The notes beneath the pieces were generated by a model. That model searched no databases. It was not told the DNA's origin and was given only the letters and a program-made list of their open reading frames with translations. The position numbers and the translations under genes are program-made. A stretch of DNA of 64,000 nt from Castor canadensis (taxonomy: Eukaryota > Chordata > Mammalia > Rodentia > Castoridae), in assembly GCF_047511655.1 (NCBI RefSeq), contig NC_133390.1, positions 97,285,583 through 97,349,582 on the forward strand, given 5' to 3'. Shown in pieces: positions 36,001 through 47,851 of this stretch (positions are counted from its first letter, which is position 1; every line of letters begins with the position of its first letter).

Positions 36001-36841
36001 TTTCATTTTCATTGACTTCTAGGAACTTTTTAATTTCCTCTTTTATTGCATCGATGATCCATTCTTCATTAAGTAATGAGTTATTTAGTTTCCAGCTGTT
36101 TGCATGTTTTTTGTCTTTACTTTTGTTGTTGAGTTCTACTTTTACTGCATTGTGGTCAGATAGTATGCATGGTATTATTTCTATTTTCTTATATTTGCTG
36201 AGGCTTGCTTTGTGCCCTAGGATATGATCTATTTTGGAGAAGGTTCCATGGGCTGCTGAGAAGAATGTATATTGTGTAGAAGTTGGATGAAATGTTCTGT
36301 AGACATCTACTAGGTCCACTTGATCTATTGCATATTTTAGATCTTGGATTTCTTTATTGAGTTTTTGTTTGGATGACCTATCTATTGATGATAATGGAGT
36401 GTTAAAGTCTCCCACAACCACTGTGTTGGCGTTTATATATGCTTTTAGGTCTTTCAGGGTATGTTTGATGAAATTGGGTGCGTTGACATTGGGTGCGTAC
36501 AGATTGATGATTATTATTTCCTTGTGGTCTATTTCCCCTTTTATTAGTATGGAATGTCCTTCTTTATCTCGTTTGATCAATGTAGGTTTGAGGTCTACTT
36601 TGTCAGAGATAAGTATTGCTACTCCTGCTTGTTTTCGGGGGCCATTGGCTTGGTAAATCTTCTTCCAGCCTTTCATCCTAAGCATATGCTTATTTCTGTC
36701 GGTGAGATGAGTCTCCTGTAAGCAACAAATTGTTGGATCTTCTTTTTTAATCCATTTTGTCAAACGGTGTCTTTTGATGGGTGAATTAAGTCCATTAACA
36801 TTAAGCGTTAGTACTGATAGGTATGTGGTGATTCCTGCCAT
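33023..36841 (-). CDS. L1 ORF2 protein (endonuclease / reverse transcriptase), intact
   Basis: 1272 codons, no stop or frameshift; mammalian L1 ORF2p is about 1275 residues. It makes the nick and the cDNA in target-primed reverse transcription. The N-terminal apurinic-type endonuclease (about 1-235) has N14, E43, D145, N147, D205, D229 and H230. The reverse transcriptase (about 500-770) has ISID with D600 and the FADD box with D702/D703. Near the C-terminus is a CX3CX7HX4C cysteine motif (CWRGC...HCWWEC). These positions equal the usual catalytic numbering in other mammals, so activity is plausible. Translation would depend on the bicistronic L1 RNA; the ATG is 50 bp after the ORF1 stop. The first ATG is used because [20 protein letters not shown] starts at the endonuclease fold. 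Confidence 0.96.
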   Translation of the reverse strand: MAGITTYLSVLTLNVNGLNSPIKRHRLTKWIKKEDPTICCLQETHLTDRNKHMLRMKGWKKIYQANGPRKQAGVAILISDKVDLKPTLIKRDKEGHSILIKGEIDHKEIIIINLYAPNVNAPNFIKHTLKDLKAYINANTVVVGDFNTPLSSIDRSSKQKLNKEIQDLKYAIDQVDLVDVYRTFHPTSTQYTFFSAAHGTFSKIDHILGHKASLSKYKKIEIIPCILSDHNAVKVELNNKSKDKKHANSWKLNNSLLNEEWIIDAIKEEIKKFLEVNENENTTYRNLWDTAKAVLRGKFIAMSAYIKKIERSQINDLMIHLKLLEKQEQANPKTNRRREIIKIRAEINEIETKKTIQRINETKSWFFEKINKIDRPLANLTKMRREKTQISRIRNAKGEITTNTMEVQEIIRDYFENLYSNKFENLKETDRFLDTYDHPKLNQEEINHLNRPITQNEIEAAIKSLPKKKSPGPDGFSAEFYQTFKEELIPTLLKLFHEIEREGKLPNTFYEASITLIPKPGKDTSKKENYRPISLMNIDAKILNKIMANRIQHHIKKIIHHDQVGFIPGMQGWFNIRKSINIISHINRSKDKNHLIISIDAEKAFDKIQHYFMIKALRKLGIEGKFLNIIKAIYDKPTASIILNGEKLKPFPLNSGTRQGCPLSPLLFNIVLEFLARAIRQEEGIKGIQIGKETVKISLFADDMILYLKDPKNSTQKLLDIINSYSKVAGYKINIEKSLAFLYTNNEQMEKECMKTIPFTIASKKIKYLGVNLTKDVKDLYKENYTILKKEIEEDYRKWRDLPCSWIGRINIVKMSILPKVIYMFNAIPIKIPMTFIKEIEKSTVKFIWKHKRPRIAKAILSQKNNAGGITIPDFKLYYKAITIKTAWYWHKNRHEDQWNRIEDPDMKPHNYEQLIFDKGAKNIRWRNSSLFNKNCWENWLAVCKKLKLDPCISPYTKINSKWIKDLNIRPQTLKLIQERVGNTLELVGIGKNFLNETPAAQQLRDSIDKWDLIKLKSFCSSKEMVSKLKRTPTEWEKIFANYTSDKGLITRIYRELKKLNSPKTNEPIKKWACELNRTFSKEEIQMARKHMKKCSPSLAIKEMQIKTTLRFHLTPVRIAIISNTTNNRCWRGCGEKGTLLHCWWECRLVQPLSKKIWRLLKKMDIDLPFDPAIPLLGIYPKDCYSRGTCTSMFIAALFTIAKLWKQPRCPTTDEWIKKMWYLYTMEFYAAMKKNEMLSFAGKWMELENIILSEVSLAQKTKNRMFSLICGH

Positions 36842-36891
36842 TTAGTTATCTTAGTTGTTTGAAGGTTTGATTGTGTGTACCTAACTTGATG

Positions 36892-38094
36892 TTACTCTCT
36901 ACTGTCTTGCTTTTTCTTATCCTGTGGTTTGGTGCTGCCTGCCTTTTCATGGTTAAGTTGGGTGTCACTTTCTGTGTGCAGGATCCCTTGCAGAATCTTT
37001 TGTAATGGTGGCTTTGTGGTCACATATTGTTTTAGTTTCTGCTTATCATGGAAGACTTTTATTGCTCCATCTATTTTGAATGATAGCTTTGCTGGGTAGA
37101 GTATCCTGGGGTTGAAGTTATTTTCATTCAGTGCCCGGAAGATCTCACCCCACGCTCTTCTTGCTTTTAATGTTTCTGTTGAGAAGTCTGCTGTGATTTT
37201 GATGGGTTTACCTTTGTATGTTACTTGTTTTTTCTCTCTTGCAGCCTTCAATATTCTTTCCTTAGTTTCTGAACTTGTTGTTTTAATGATGATATGTCGT
37301 GGAGTAGTTCTATTTTGATCTGGTCTGTTTGGTGTCCTGGAGGCCTCTTGCATTTGTATGGGAATATCTTTCTCTAGATTTGGGAAATTTTCCGTTATTA
37401 TTTTGTTGAATATATTACGCATTCCCTTCGCTTGCACCTCTTCTCCTTCTTCGATGCCCATGATTCTCAAGTTTGGTCTTTTGATGGAGTCAGTGAGTTC
37501 TTGCATTTTCTTTTCACAGGTCTTGAGTTGTTTAATTAATAGTTCTTCAGTTTTTCCTTTAATTACCATTTCATCTTCAAGTTCTGAGATTCTGTCTTCT
37601 GTTTGTTCTATTCTGCTGGATTGGCCTTCCGTTTTGTTTTGCAGTTCTGTTTCGTTCTTTTTTCTGAGGTTTTCCATATCCTGGCTGTTTTCTTCTTTAT
37701 TGTTGTCTATTTTTGTCCTGAGTTCATTTATCCATTTATTCATTGTGTTCTCTCTTTCTCTTTGGTGTTTATACAGTGCTTCTATGGTTTCCTTTATTTC
37801 TTCTTTTGCTTTTTCAAATTCTCTATTTTTATTGTCTTGGAATTTCTTGAGTGTCTCCTGTACATTTTGGTTGACCCTATCCAGTATCATCTCTATAAAA
37901 TTCTCATTGAGTACTTGTAGTATGTCTTCTTTTAAATTATTCTTGTAGGCTTCATTGGGTCCTTTGGCATAGTTTATCTTCATTTTGTTGGAGTCTGGCT
38001 CTGAGTTTCTGTTCTCTTCATTCCCCTCTGGTTCCTGTACTAATTTTTTGCTGTGGGGAAACTGGTTTCCTTGTTTTTTCTGTCTTCCTGTCAT
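36892..38094 (-). CDS. L1 ORF1 protein (RNA-binding chaperone), intact
   Basis: 400 codons starting MTGRQKKQGN. ORF1p trimers coat L1 RNA in cis and assist reverse transcription. Visible order: a basic N-terminus; a long heptad-rich coiled coil (about 50-205); an RRM-type domain (about 207-300, beginning NLRIMGIEEGEE); and a C-terminal domain with the conserved ARRAW (311-315) and YPAKLSF (333-339). It is longer than human ORF1p (338 aa), mostly in the coiled coil, as is usual in rodents. The frame is open for another 60 codons upstream (to an ATG at 38274), but that part is hydrophobic, unlike any ORF1p N-terminus, and lies in the 5' UTR. The start at 38094 is therefore preferred. Confidence 0.92.
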   Translation of the reverse strand: MTGRQKKQGNQFPHSKKLVQEPEGNEENRNSEPDSNKMKINYAKGPNEAYKNNLKEDILQVLNENFIEMILDRVNQNVQETLKKFQDNKNREFEKAKEEIKETIEALYKHQRERENTMNKWINELRTKIDNNKEENSQDMENLRKKNETELQNKTEGQSSRIEQTEDRISELEDEMVIKGKTEELLIKQLKTCEKKMQELTDSIKRPNLRIMGIEEGEEVQAKGMRNIFNKIITENFPNLEKDIPIQMQEASRTPNRPDQNRTTPRHIIIKTTSSETKERILKAAREKKQVTYKGKPIKITADFSTETLKARRAWGEIFRALNENNFNPRILYPAKLSFKIDGAIKVFHDKQKLKQYVTTKPPLQKILQGILHTESDTQLNHEKAGSTKPQDKKKQDSRE

Positions 38095-38779
38095 TGTCCT
38101 TGGTGTTGTTACTGTCCCTGTACTGTGTGTAATTAAGTATTTTCTAGCTTGTAATAATAACAATGGTAATATTGAGAATGGAAGAGTGAGCTGAGATGGA
38201 AAGCAAGAAGTTAAAGAAAAGGGGAAAACAAATATACAGACAAGAGGGAGAAAGCAGAACAAGGTATCAGACAAGAGAGTTTCAAAGGTATAAACAGGGA
38301 GTGTTAGTGTACTAATCGACAGTAAGCTGAACAGACAATAGAGTGACAGAGAGAGGATTGAAAATCAAAGATTAAAAAAATAAAAAATAAGTAAATGAAA
38401 GTAATATCTATATATAAAAATGAATTAAAATAAAATGGAAAATAGAAAATTAAAAAAAAAAACAAAAAACTTCCAAGTTTATATGCAATGCAATTTCAGT
38501 CTTAATAATTTGGATGTCCGTCTCAATCTCCAGTCCTGGAGTTGGTGCCTCAGATGTTGTTCTGTAGTTGTCTCATCAAAGGGGATGCATAAAGTAGAAC
38601 AAAACTACACTCACACACACACAGAAGAAAAAAAAAAAAAACCCACCAAGTGTCCCCAGTTCAAATGCAATACAGTTTCAGTAAGTTTTTCGGCTTGCAG
38701 GTGTAATTCGGTTGTTCTCTCATGAAAGGTAGGGAGAAAAAGAAAAAAAAGCGTCTGGAGGCAGTTCTGAGAGTGTTAT

Positions 38780-39542
38780 CTGCAACTGTGGTTTGCCTGC
38801 CTGCTGCTCTCAGCCTGTAGCTGGCGGCGTTATTTATGCAGATCTCTGGGGTGAGCTAGCGCTCACCTGGTCCCACAGGCTTTGTTTGCTCAGAGTTCTC
38901 CTGTGCAGCGGCCTCTGCCACAGGCTTTCCCCTTTCCAAGCACTGGGAAAGGTGCCACTGCCCCGCGTTGTCAGGCCTGCGTGTTTATTTACAGTTCACG
39001 TGGGAAGTGGGTCTTCCCTCCTCTCACAAGTGTCCCGCTCCTGGTTGCTGGCGCGCCCCGCTCCCGCCAGAGCCTCTCCGGCCCGCCCGGCTCGTTTATT
39101 TACAGTCCCGGGAAGGGTTCCCTTCCCCCAATCTTCAGCGCTCAGGGCGCCCCACCCTCTTTCCAGCGTGTCTTAACTGTTCTTATTGCTTAGTACTCAG
39201 TTTCTCTTTTTTTTTTTCCCGGGTGGAGGTCAGTCTGTCCAGGGGGCTATGATGCTCTGGCCCAGGCTTGTCTGTGGGGGATCCGCGGTACCACGAAGCT
39301 CACCTGGTCCGCGTCTTCCCAAGCCGTATGGGCGCCGGCCACTGGCGGCCCGGGGGCCTCCTCGTTTCTCCGTTTAACGTGAAGTGGAGATTCTCTGCGC
39401 CGGCTGGAGATGTGGAGGAGTCAAAGTTATGCCTTTTCTCGGTGATTATGCCTGCAAAGTGTGTCTCCAGCGTCTCTCCAAGATTTCACTATAGGAGGGT
39501 CACTTTCTGCTTCCTCCCTCTAGCCGCCATCTTGGAATCGCC
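38780..39542 (-). promoter_or_regulatory. L1 internal promoter / CpG-rich 5' UTR
   Basis: GC- and CpG-rich sequence at the L1 5' end. The first 20 bases on minus contain CCAAGATGGCGGC, a match to the YY1 core (AAGATGGCGGC) that sets the start site in other mammalian L1s. Promoter activity is inferred from position and composition. Confidence 0.7.
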
Positions 39543-39558
39543 GACTTTTTTGTTCTTT
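39543..39558 (+). repeat. L1 target-site duplication, right copy
   Basis: GACTTTTTTGTTCTTT, identical to 32511-32526 and directly next to the L1 5' end. Confidence 0.88.
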
Positions 39559-39624
39559 ATGGCCTGCTCACCACCTAATTTTCTTCTCAGAGCTCTTAGC
39601 TAAGTGTCTACTATGTGTTCCCAA

Positions 39625-39750
39625 CTAGAATAAACACTCCATGAAAGTAAGGATACTGTTTTATTTCCTGCTGCATCCCAGAGCCAAGAACAATGCCTGG
39701 CCTTGCTTGGGAAGTATGGCTAAATGAATGAAATAATGAATGAAAGCCAT
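39625..39750 (+). repeat. L2 3'-end relic
   Basis: 'aataaacactccatgaaagtaaggatactgttttatttcctgctgcatcccagagccaagaacaatgcctggcc' then 'aaatgaatgaaataatgaatga' matches the L2 3' end pattern. Confidence 0.7.
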
Positions 39751-42027
39751 GGCTTATTATAGTCACTTGAGTCCACTGGTCATTTGCTGTGAAAGCAAGC
39801 TCATCAGGTCTTTCCTGAGAAATGTGCTACCACGGTAACTTAAACCCCTAGCCCTCTTCTGCCTCAAAATGTACATTGAAACACAAAGAAGATCTCCTAG
39901 GCTATCTCAGCCAGTGGTTAAACTACCCTGTAAACGTATGTGTGTGTCATGCATCTAGATGGAGTGATCTGTGACTGACATTGTCTTGGCCTGGCTATAA
40001 TGGCACTTGACACACTGCCATATGACTCTGTGTTAAACAGAGGAAGACATGAGGTCACAGGCTGACCTTCTGCTTGTGCCTGTGGGAGAAAACTCTGACA
40101 TGCACCTTTTCAATCCACTGGAAATGCTACCTTTTAAATCAGATTATGCTGTATGATCTAATTTAGTGAATATGATACTTGGCCTGTGGTTTTATGTATC
40201 TCTACATATTCAAAGATCTTATCTATGTCATCTGACTGCTTTCTATAGCTAATAAACATTTTCCCCCAATTCTGCAGAAAAAGGAAATAACAAAGACATT
40301 AAAAGTTTTGGTCATTCTTATTTTGTCTCTCTAGAGATGATCCACTTTTGGTCTCTTGAAAGTGTATTCCTTTCCTAATAAACTTTACTATCACTTTCAA
40401 TAAAAAAATAGTTTTTACTTAGTAGAATCTGGGCCATGCAAACTCATGCTCTTCTTGCATTTCCACAGAGATGATAGGGTGATCTTTTGTGAACTAGGAT
40501 CATTGATAGACTGAGTGCATCATCGTGATGGAAGGAGCTGGACACCACCCTGTGGACATCGCTGCTGATGGTAGGTCACTGGCATCACTTCTACACACTT
40601 TTGTTCACTCTTTCTTTTCTCCTTTCAAGAGCCTAGATGTACTACCCTTGTTTTTACTTCTATTTTCTTTTACAGAGGCACGATGGGAGAAGAGGACATT
40701 TGCACAACTTATATATCACTTTGTTCCACTACAAAACTCCTTCCATTTCTTCCTCACAATCCACACAACACTAATGGATGTGAAAGATAAAAGCTGGGGC
40801 CAAGCAAAGCCACTTAATCTCGTGGATATGTTCATTAAAAAAACTGTGAGGCAGTAACAATGAAAACCACACGGACACAGCCCAATTAGAGAATCCTGGA
40901 CAGACAGAGCCCGCAAGGACCAACCAAGCTAACCCTGTCATTTCACAGAATGACTCCTCAGCTAAAACACCAATAAAAAGAATCCAGTTGCCACAGTAAC
41001 CTAACCTTTAACAAGTGTGCTGTGACTGATTGTCCCTGTGCTATGTCTGTGTCTAGCACTAGGTGTTGCTATACTGCTATTTATAGACCCTTTTTTCTTT
41101 GATAGGCAGCAGGAACCTAACCTCCTAATTTGAGCTCCATTCTGCAAACGCTGTTTCCTCTATGATCCTCTGCTATTCTTTTGTGTGCCACGTAGAACTA
41201 CCTTCCTTTAAATGGTCCCAGTATGGTGGATTTAACACAATGACACAACAGCCCTGGGAAGAAGTGATCAATATGTGCTAGGAAAGGCTCCTCCGAAGTT
41301 AAATTTTTCTAATTGTCCTAATTCAAATATTTACATAAACTCTTTTTATATTATGTGCAATTCAAGGGGAATGACATTGTTAGCTGTGTGTTTCCTGGAA
41401 CTGACTGTCTGCCACAAGGCCATAGATAAAGTTTGTTTATAGAAAAACAAAATATGGAAAAAACGGTTAGCCCTGGTCTATTTAGGGTTTAATACTCCCA
41501 CACATACTGTGCTGGAGAAAGGATGACCTTCTAGAACTTTCCCCCTGGTCACACAGAACAGGAAAGCTTTAACCCCATCTAGTGACAGACGAGTCGTTAC
41601 TTAGATTAGTGCAGTTCTTCCAAATTTGAGTGATAATACCAAAGGGAGAAGCAACTCATGTCAAGAAACATAAAGTTTAGGAAGAAGGCAAATTTTCAAT
41701 TCATCTTTAAGTTTTAAAGGATCAAAAACTCAGTTATTAAATATAAGTCCTCAACATCATTACTTGGCTCATTAAACTTTGATAAACTTAGATAAATTTG
41801 GTGCACGCTTAGCATAAATGTTCAAGTTGTACAAGTTGCATGTGCCATACTTATGTCACACTAAGTTTGAAACTTTTCTCACATATGCAACTAAACAATG
41901 TCTAGTGTGGCATTGCTATCTGGGTTAACTTTTTTCCCATTTTGGTTATTTACTATAAATATTTATTATAGCAACAGTCAGTCAGTGATGCTAACAGCAG
42001 TCCTTGGTTTTTGTTGTTGCTGTTGTT
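39751..42027. other. Intergenic, no gene seen
   Basis: Unique-looking, moderately AT-rich DNA. The frame at 40.52-40.86 kb (110 codons) has no recognised domain. Confidence 0.4.
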
Positions 42028-42092
42028 TTAGTGCTGGGGTTGAACCCAGAGCTTTGTGCATTTTTCCATTAAGGTACACTCACAGTCCCCCA
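42028..42092 (-). repeat. Degraded tRNA/ID-like SINE, reverse
   Basis: 'tagtgctggggttgaacccagagctttgtgcat ... ggtacactcacagtcccc' retains the reversed B-box region only. Confidence 0.55.
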
Positions 42093-42317
42093 AGGTTTTT
42101 TGCAAAAAGAAAAGTGGGAATACTAAAGCCCACAGTGGAAGTATCTCGACTGTATTACAGAGCTTGGAGTAAAATGGAAGGAAAAAGTTGATAACTTTAG
42201 GCAATAGAATCGATAATAAAAAACCCTTTGATCTAGTCCTAAAGAGAGGGTTTCCTCTTAATTTTTATAGTTTCACTCTCTGGCTGATAAGCTAAATACT
42301 AGGCTGAAATTTGACTT

Positions 42318-42402
42318 TTTTTTGTTGATATTGGAATTTGAACTCAGGGTCTCACACTCATTAGGCAGGTACTCTACCACTTGAGCTACACCACGAAACC
42401 AT
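42318..42402 (-). repeat. tRNA/ID-like SINE, reverse orientation
   Basis: T-run, 'ttggaatttgaactcagggtctcacactcattaggcaggtactctaccacttgagctacacc'. Confidence 0.82.
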
Positions 42403-43445
42403 AGAATTTGACTTTCTTACAAAATGTTCTCGGCTCTCTCTCTCCCACACATAAATATGGCCCTTCTTTTCTGAAGATTCTGTTCCTTTAGCTCCTTTGA
42501 AGATAACTCTGTGACTTTTATGCCATGTTCACTTAGTATATTTAAAAACAGTGTGAACTTTACATTTTCACAGGGGTCTTCCTTTCCCTGCCCCTCATAA
42601 CTCAATGATAATAGGAAGCACTGCAAACTATTTATATACTTCTTTTGTTATCTCCATATTAAACGAAATATGTCAAGCTCCTGACCTATGTTCTAACAAA
42701 CTTGGGATAAGAGGTGTTTGTGTGACAAATGGATTGTCTATTTCCTACAAGGATGGAGAGAAGAGTTTTGGAAGAATCCATTTTGGAAATACATGTTCAG
42801 TGTATGGGAAGGAAGGAGAGAAACCGTAGTAGACATTGAGGAAGTTTGTGCCATCTTTGGTAAAGCCACTTCTACATAGGTAAGTCTATAGGCATCTGCA
42901 TAGGAGAAAAAAAATAATAAAACTTATGAAAATACCACTCACACATACACGCACATGCATGCACACACACACAGATTACCAAATACTTAACTCTTGGGTT
43001 TTCTTTATGATAAATTGGTCAAAAGTTATAAAATAGTACTGGTACATGTGTTTTTCTCATGTCATCTACTAATCTTTTCCATTTCTTTCTATGCTCCAAG
43101 CAAGTTTCATTTAAAGAATTCCAAAAGGGTAACTTTGAGTCTTATTCTTGCTTAAAAATGACCTCCATTCTAGTCTAACAGCTTCTACTTCTCAAGTTTG
43201 TTCCAAAATTGAGACAAAATGCCTGTTGGTAACAGCAAAGTAAAGCCAAATTCCTATCCCGTTGCCTCATTTTGTGTCTTATTATTCTGTTTCCTAATGA
43301 TACATTTTTGAATATTGAAAAGTAAATGTATTCTCTGTTGCAGAAGCAGGGCTAGGCCTGCCATTTAAACATGCGTTTCAAGTCCCAGAAAACATCCATT
43401 TCAGGCCAGGTACAATTTACCTGATTTTCTTCTTTCTCTATAGGA
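42403..43445. other. Intergenic, no gene seen
   Basis: Only a short (CACA/CACG)n patch at about 42940-42972 was noted. Confidence 0.4.
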
Positions 43446-43447
43446 GG

Positions 43448-43490
43448 TGTGGGGCGGGGGGGGGGAGGGGGGTGGGGATGGGGGAAAGAG
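43448..43490 (+). repeat. Poly-G / G-rich tract (possible G-quadruplex)
   Basis: Consecutive runs of G4, G10, G6, G4 and G5 separated by 1-3 bases satisfy the G3+N1-7 pattern. Confidence 0.8.
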
Positions 43491-43559
43491 GTACCTGGAA
43501 AACATTACAAAATCTAACTATATACATTTTGGGGCAAGTGATAAACATGGCCTTTTTTT

Positions 43560-43625
43560 TTTCCTTCAGCCAGAACCTCATGGATGTACTCTACCACTGA
43601 GCTGTACCCCCAGCCCAGCCATGGC
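43560..43625 (-). repeat. Degraded tRNA/ID-like SINE, reverse
   Basis: 'cagaacctcatggatgtactctaccactgagctgtacccccagcccag' resembles the reversed 5' half of the ID/tRNA unit. Confidence 0.5.
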
Positions 43626-44804
43626 CTTGTAATGCCCACAGCAGGGTCTGAGTTGGCCTGCCTAGGGGTTGCTCAATGATATACAGGTATGATATCCACA
43701 AATCAGAAAATTTAATGGTGAGAGCAAACTGCATTATCAGAAGGTCCTGCTTGAAAAACTTATTAAAGCTTAGCATTATTAAAGTACTAGAAATATTTTT
43801 AAGACAGTCAGCCCACTGTGAAGAATTAATTTTGTGTGTTTAACTATAATGATAATGATGACAATTAAAATTCTCAAAACAAATCTATTTCAGTTTTCCT
43901 TATTGATCCCTGGCTAGAGAAGACAACAGATTTTATTTGTAAAGAAAAGAGTTTCAGGGCCCACATATGGATTTGTTAAGTAAAAGAAGTATTTACAACA
44001 TAGATTTAATTACATCTTTGAAAAACATAATTATTTCAGTTGGGCAAAACTCATAATCGACGTCCTTAGAAGAGAGATTTGTAACAATTTTTATGCCATA
44101 TTAGCAAGTCCAAGACTTCCTTTTCAATACCCACATTAAAGTACCTCGGAATGAGCAGTGGTAAACTCTCTGCAATCTGAACGTGATGTTTGTAAACTGT
44201 AAGCACCCTTAAGGTGCAGGGAGGGCCGACCTTTTGTCACATCTCTTCATAAGGAAGGAGATCGGAATATGCTCACAGGAAGTACACCAGTGTTCTCTTC
44301 CGATTTTTTTCAAGCTAGTTCAAGACACATGAGGCCACACCACTCTACAGAGTGGCCAGACTGTCCCAACTGTACATTCCAGGGATTGTCTCTTGGCTCC
44401 CTTTGGGAGTCTGCTTGCCTCAGCTCAGGCTCCCACACTCATTTCCTCCAGCTGCCTCTGGGCGCCTAGTGTCCTGTGCCTTCCTCCAGCTGAGGTGATT
44501 CCCCCATGGCCCTCCGCCACTTGTGTTCGGCAGATGGTCACAGTATGGTTTGGCCCTCTATCTTGGAGGAGGCCACTGGCCTTGACTCACTTTCCTTGGG
44601 AAGTTTTTTTGTTTGTTTTTTGTTTTGTTTCATTTTTTTCGTCCAAGGGACTCATCAGCCTCATATAAATACAGCTGTGCTTGGCTTGTCTGATTTTGCA
44701 ACAGTTTAGGCTGGCCTGGGATTATCACTGTCAATCAACCACCAATACATGGTTTAAGCACTATTTGACAATGTTTTAGAAAACAGGAAAAAAGTGAAAG
44801 TGCG
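43626..44804. other. Intergenic, no gene seen
   Basis: No exon, RNA gene or assignable repeat. Confidence 0.35.
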
Positions 44805-44900
44805 TGAGAGAGACAGAGATGAGAGAAAGAGAAAGAGAAGAAGGAGGAGGAGGAGGAGGGGAAGGAAGGAAGGAAGGAAGAGAGGAAAGAAGGAAGGGAA
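44805..44900 (+). repeat. Purine (GA/GGA/GGAA)n microsatellite
   Basis: Nearly pure purine tract of mixed GA, AGG and GGAA units. Confidence 0.92.
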
Positions 44901-46158
44901 TTAAAAACCACTAGGAATAAAAAATCCTAAAAGGTATGTATTTCCTGCCTGTAAGAATTTTGTTTCTTACTTGGGTAAAATTACTTGACACTGCATAATA
45001 AGTTAACTAAAGCAGAGAACTTAGCTAGAGGCCGTCTTTAAAACTTCTGCCAAGCAGTCTACCAACAGCAATCAATCTAGTCAGCAAACTATCTTATAGG
45101 AGAAGTCATTGCAAGAAACACTTTCTCTTCCCAGAACCAAATCCAAGTTCACGGTTTTAGTAAATGAAAGTAGAAAACTTCTTCTAACCATCCACCTCAA
45201 ATTCAGTTGTGTTCTAGACTTCAGGAAAAAAAAAAGGGTTCAGCTGTAACAATTTTTTAAAGTCCTTGTGCAATTTTATTTTCACAAATCCTTTCATGGA
45301 GGACAAAGTTACAAGTTAGGGAAATTGTGTACTATTTCTATTCTAGTGGATCTAAGTATTGGGCCCAGAGATGTGTGTGAACTCTGAGGACACCTCAGCC
45401 ATAGCATTGAGCCACTGTTACCAAGGAATGTTTCCAAAAGTCTCTCTCTCCACTCAGTGTAGGGGGCCCCCAGAAAGGGCGCCAATACACAGTAGTAAAG
45501 CTTGTCATCCCACCAGAAAATGGGGAATACCATCTCGTTCCTGCTGCTATGTTGTGCTGATGCCCCCAACATCACAGTAGTGTCATTGCGGGCAGGTCAC
45601 ACTCTTAGATGTCACTGAGCTTGCAGTAAACTGAAGCTCTCAGGTCTTGCATTGTGTCAGATCTTGTTAAAGCAGATCTTTCCCATCTCAGATATGTGGA
45701 GTTCATCTGTCAAATTCACGCTTAGTGCTATTTAACTTCTTGGCCATTTTAACCTACTTTTCTGTTCTACTGAGAATATTAATTCTGGTATTTCTCCCTT
45801 GGTTTCTTACTGCAAATTGAATAACCACAACTTTTAATTTTTTTCATCTAAGTTATTAGATGCAACTACATGAACTCCTGTGGCAATTCTGTAAAGGTTT
45901 GTATTCACATGTCATAATAAACATTTTTTGAATATGCGTATTCAATCAATTTGGGTTCTACATAAGGTACTCAGAAATCCATGTCCTGATTTAGCAGGCC
46001 AGTAGCTCTGTGCAAATGTTACATGTGTCTTGTTTGTGATAACTAATTATTTTGGGGAATTTGTGCTGGCTCATTGTGAGTCTTCATCATCTTAGAAAAA
46101 TTATACCATTCATAATTTGTTTTCTTTATTAAAGTTATAAGTGGTTCTTTGGAAACCT
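44901..46158. other. Intergenic, no gene seen
   Basis: No coding or repeat signature strong enough to name. Confidence 0.35.
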
Positions 46159-46159
46159 T

Positions 46160-46256
46160 TGCTGTTGTTAAGATAGGCTCTCACTATGTTTCTAGCTTTG
46201 AACTCCTGGGTTCAAGCCTCTCAAGTAGCTGAAACTATAGGCATGCCAGCTCTATA
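46160..46256 (-). repeat. B1-type SINE fragment, reverse
   Basis: 'aagataggctctcactatgtttctagctttgaactcctgggttcaagcctctcaagtagctgaaactataggcatgcc', a diverged reversed B1 lacking part of the middle. Confidence 0.65.
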
Positions 46257-47850
46257 AAGCTGCTTTTAAAAGAAACATGTCTTTAAAATAAATGCATAAA
46301 GAAGAAAATAAAAGCTGCATAGAAGCTCAGCCATCTACCACTGTATATATTTTGGTTTATTTTCTTTCAGTTTGCTTCCTCTGGTTTTCCACCACTCCCT
46401 ACCTCCCCACTTCCCTACTGCCCTTCCTACTCTCATCCAACCCCCACACTTTATGGAATCCCCTTAACAGATCACTCAGTGTCTTCCTTCCCCTTGGCTC
46501 AAACATTGAGGGGATATGGATACAACAAAACCAGGAAAACCCGGTGGGAGAATTTAGGTCTTTAAGGTCAAAAGCGGCAAAATTAATCATAAAATAGAAA
46601 CCTGTTGCATAGGTACTTGTAGAGTAACCATTCTCAACACCACTTTAGAGAAGTCAAGGAAGAGTGAGCTATGGACAGAGGAATCCCAGCCAGGAGCAAC
46701 CACGGTCAAGAGAACACAGCCCCAGCTATTGGAAGCACCACCCATCAACTGTGCCAGGGGGCCACATGACACAAGTCAGTGCCCTGCAGTTCTTTTTGGT
46801 GTCCAGTGAAAACCACTAGCCAATGAAGTCTACTCAGTCATCATCAGTGACCAAGGCTTTGTCCTACTTGACATAGGCCTGTCTTCAAATTTTATCATGA
46901 GAAGATATGAGGTTATTTCAAAGCCCTACCTACGTTGAATGAGTCTGAATCCCAAGTAAAATCTCTCCTCCACAGTATGTATTTTGGGGTGTCTCTATGT
47001 CAACACAGACCCCTGGTTTCTGCCAAAGCAGAAATGTACTGAAGCCTTTGTCCTCTGTGGTGCTTCACCCTCAAAGATCAACTTCTTCCATTGCTCTGGG
47101 TCTTGATGCCCTCAGCCCTCCTAGTGTCTGGATCTAACAGTGTCTAGTTAGATTGCTTTTCTTTGTGTACCCACAAGACTAGGACAGATGTTCCATAGGG
47201 TGCTTCTTTGTCTCCTCCTCCTCTCCTTCTTCTGCCAAGTATTGTGACTGCAGGTGTATGCCACTAGGCCCAGCTCAGATGTTTCTTTAGATCAGACTCC
47301 TGTGATCTTAGAGGTGCTTCATTTTTTGGAGCACCAATGTAATGTAAAGAGAGGAGAGATGGAACATTGGCTTTATGTTATAAGAATTAAGAATTATATT
47401 GAGGATAAGAAGGCAAAATATGAATTAAAAACTATGATAAAATATCAAGCTTAAAAGCAATTTGATTACATCTAATTCTCAAACTATACACTGTCACCTC
47501 CAACATCATGCTGAGGTCTGTGTTTGCTCTCCTTAGTTGTGGGAAGACTTGGGATAAAAACGTGAGATCCTTTTTCTCCTGTGCCTAGAACTGTTGCTAA
47601 ATTCAGCTGAATTTCTTAATCTCCTATTTGCTGGATGACATATTCTCACCCAGGGGCCCTAAAGCCCTTCCCTGCAAGCATCTTCCTGTCCCACCCATCC
47701 TGTCCTCTGTGAGTCTGCTGGACATGACTGGTAGATCTGACCCCTAATGTGGATGTGGTACAGATACTTTTCCTCACAAGGTTATTTATTTGTTCATTTA
47801 ACTCAGTGGCAACTCTGAGCCCCATGTCAAACAGGTTTTGTATCTTTTCT
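46257..47850. other. Intergenic, no gene seen
   Basis: The frames of 60-100 codons near 46.3-46.8 kb show no domain. No repeat assigned. Confidence 0.35.
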
Positions 47851-47851
47851 T

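Larger units (their letters stand above)
32527..39542 (-). mobile_element. Full-length LINE-1 with intact ORF1 and ORF2
   Basis: About 7.0 kb on the minus strand with all canonical parts. The 5' UTR (38095-39542) begins GGCGATTCCAAGATGGCGGC and is GC/CpG-rich over 38.8-39.45 kb. Then come ORF1 (38094-36892), a 50-bp spacer, ORF2 (36841-33023) and a 3' UTR of about 0.5 kb with a homopurine block, ending in a poly(A) tail (T-run at 32526-32540 on plus). A perfect 16-bp target-site duplication flanks it, and the upstream joint (TTCTTT/A on plus) suits L1 endonuclease. Intact frames and perfect duplications suggest a recent insertion that may still be active. It lies between TMEM212 and the CpG island. 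Confidence 0.95.

Noticed and set aside
33345-37948. Plus-strand frames up to 196 codons across the L1
   Set aside because: They are antisense shadows of ORF1 and ORF2; hydrophobic composition reflects reverse-complemented Lys/Asn/Glu codons.
38095-38274. Upstream ATG for ORF1 at 38274
   Set aside because: The added 60 residues are hydrophobic and lie in the 5' UTR; MTGRQKK at 38094 looks like a normal basic ORF1p N-terminus.
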